This document shows, piece by piece, positions 62,946 to 64,000 of a stretch of 64,000 bases of DNA. Both the position numbers and the translations under genes were made by a program. Every line of letters begins with the position of its first letter. The stretch's first letter is position 1. Source of the stretch: Salinibacterium sp. PAMC 21357 (lineage in GTDB: Bacteria; Actinomycetota; Actinomycetes; Actinomycetales; Microbacteriaceae); contig NZ_AHWA01000004.1 in assembly GCF_000247645.1 (NCBI RefSeq), positions 434,001 to 498,000 on the forward strand, in the 5' to 3' direction. The notes below the pieces were generated by a model, which was not told the DNA's origin, searched no databases, and saw only the letters and a program-made list of their open reading frames with translations.

Positions 62946-63758
62946 CTAGTCTACGGCCGCGTCGGGCTCGCGCTCTTCGCGATCCTCTTCCCACACGTCT
63001 CGCACCAAGCGATACCAGAGGAAGACGGCGAAGCCAGCGAACACAACCCACTCGACGGCGTAAAAGACATTGAGCAGATTGAGCGAAACCTCAGTTGATG
63101 GCGGTGGAGAGTCGATCGCGTCGAGTCCGGCCGGCGCCTCAAAGCTCACGACGTAGCCACCGTAGGTTCCGGCGGGCACGTCCTGCCAGATATTGATGAG
63201 CTCGGATACTGCCAGAGCACTCCGCGATCCCATCTCGAAGTCTGACTGTTGCGGTGATTCCGTCGGCAGTAGCCGACCGGTGAAGGTCAACGTCGCTGGC
63301 GAGGCTTCGAGTTCGGCTATTGCGGATGCTGCAGCATCCATTGACGAGGCCCACCCGAGAGCAATGGCGATGCTTGCACCGCTCGGCTCAACGCCGTGAC
63401 CGACGACCCAGTAGCCCATGCCGCCGGTGTTCCTTCGATCGGAAAGCACAACGTAGTCGTCCGAAATCAACTCAGCCTCAAACCGCACCGATTGGCCGGT
63501 TGTCGCCGACGCGAGAGGCTCTTGAGCGCTCGCAACCGAGTCAAGCTGAACAATCGTCTCGCTCTGCTGTTCGGTGATCTCACCGCCCTCTAGGCTCCGA
63601 CTCAACTGCCACTGACCCAGAGCCGCAAAGCTCGCGGCGATGGTGAGAGACAGAATGAGGGCGCCGATCCAGCGCGGCCGGCGCGCGATTTCCCACATCG
63701 TTGCGGGAGAAGGAGCGGAATCGGCAGGTGCCGGGGGCAGGGAAACGGGCTTACTCAC
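62946..63758 (-). CDS. SURF1-family cytochrome oxidase biogenesis protein
   Basis: A 270-residue protein with two membrane helices, one near residue 33-52 and one near 228-250, around an extracytoplasmic beta domain. Features include the N-terminal WQLSRSLEG, the central RRNTGGMGYWVVGHGVEPSG and the C-terminal NLLNVFYAVEWVVFAGFAVFLWYRLVRD. SURF1 helps insert heme a into aa3-type oxidase. The GTG overlaps the stop of glpD (GTGA). Confidence 0.92.
   Translation of the reverse strand: MSKPVSLPPAPADSAPSPATMWEIARRPRWIGALILSLTIAASFAALGQWQLSRSLEGGEITEQQSETIVQLDSVASAQEPLASATTGQSVRFEAELISDDYVVLSDRRNTGGMGYWVVGHGVEPSGASIAIALGWASSMDAAASAIAELEASPATLTFTGRLLPTESPQQSDFEMGSRSALAVSELINIWQDVPAGTYGGYVVSFEAPAGLDAIDSPPPSTEVSLNLLNVFYAVEWVVFAGFAVFLWYRLVRDVWEEDREEREPDAAVD
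62948..62953 (-). promoter_or_regulatory. -10 box of leaderless promoter, DUF3817-guaA
   Basis: TAGACT on the minus strand, 6 nt before the ATG at 62941; it lies within the last codons of SURF1. Confidence 0.5.
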
Positions 63759-64000
63759 CCGCTAACGATATCTGGTGCTTCGAGCCGCACCCTGTCAGCG
63801 GACTCATCATCGGGCTGCAGTTGGCTGGAGATCTCAGCGTCAACTCGTTGCAAATAGCGCTCAACCTCGGTGGCGGCGCGAACGTCATCCCACCCGAGAA
63901 CACCAGCCATGAGCGCCGCAGCAACGGGAGCCGCAGAGACGCCACGATCCCATGCCTCTATCGATATACGAGTGCGACGTGCCAGTACATCATCGAGGTG
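63755..64000 (-). CDS. glpD: Glycerol-3-phosphate dehydrogenase, C-terminal end (partial)
   Basis: Only the last 81 codons lie in the window; the frame is open to the right edge. The visible part HLDDVLARRTRISIEAWDRG...AALMAGVLGWDD...EVERYLQRVDAE is the C-terminal DAO_C domain of aerobic FAD-dependent glycerol-3-phosphate dehydrogenase, which passes electrons from glycerol 3-phosphate to the respiratory chain. The stop overlaps the SURF1 start by 4 nt. Confidence 0.88.
   Translation of the reverse strand, partial: HLDDVLARRTRISIEAWDRGVSAAPVAAALMAGVLGWDDVRAATEVERYLQRVDAEISSQLQPDDESADRVRLEAPDIVSG

Noticed and set aside
1-64000. CRISPR array, tRNA, rRNA, insertion sequence or prophage
   Set aside because: No regular spacer-repeat array, cloverleaf, transposase or phage structural gene was recognised in any gap or frame.

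Overview
The window is a gene-dense stretch of an actinobacterial chromosome, most likely from the Microbacteriaceae. GC is roughly 60% by eye, GTG and TTG starts are common, and ATGA/GTGA overlaps are frequent. The core chain DUF6350-purN-purH, sucC-sucD, pcrA and guaA-DUF3817-SURF1 is a familiar actinobacterial neighbourhood. No genus can be fixed from sequence alone. I see no tRNA, rRNA, CRISPR array, insertion sequence or phage gene, and no gap between genes exceeds 300 bp.

Layout: 0-3.3 kb holds a MacAB-like export cassette (adaptor cut by the left edge, ATPase, FtsX permease). 3.4-10.9 kb holds a K+ channel, a DUF2231-Rieske protein, a PNPOx-like stress protein, a membrane Ser/Thr kinase overlapping a lipoprotein gene, an SDR protein, NADP-isocitrate dehydrogenase, a GNAT acetyltransferase and an alkyltransferase-like DNA repair protein. 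10.9-17.2 kb is a catabolic operon (GntR, tripartite tricarboxylate transporter TctC-TctB-TctA, DapA-family lyase, fused DhaK-DhaL kinase). Its logic suggests uptake of an organic acid, cleavage to a keto acid plus a triose-like product, and phosphorylation of that product. 17.3-20.9 kb is a heterodimeric ABC exporter. 21.1-25.8 kb has a membrane-fused dimethylargininase-like protein and the purine genes purH, purN and DUF6350.

25.9-32.8 kb is accessory: a very large secreted subtilase, an SRPBCC-DUF4166 pair, an XRE-cupin regulator and an EamA exporter. sucCD follows. 35.1-51.5 kb is a mannoside-use island: two GH38 alpha-mannosidases, a sugar ABC importer, a ROK regulator, a Gfo/Idh dehydrogenase, an LsrF/DhnA-type aldolase, a PfkB kinase, mannose-6-phosphate isomerase and a LacI regulator. 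A perfect palindrome between the divergent aldolase and PfkB genes is a likely LacI operator. 51.5-54.2 kb has an MpaB-type oxygenase, an AraC regulator and a duplicated SnoaL protein. From 54.2 kb the core returns: RNB ribonuclease, PcrA helicase, GDPD phosphodiesterase, small membrane proteins, a Bax-inhibitor-1 protein, guaA, DUF3817, SURF1 and the 3' end of glpD.

Two window-wide patterns stand out. Four otherwise intact genes each carry one apparent single-base loss in a short homopolymer, which looks more like sequence error than decay. At least eleven genes have a -10-like box ending exactly 6 or 7 nt before the start codon and no Shine-Dalgarno sequence, so they are probably transcribed leaderless.
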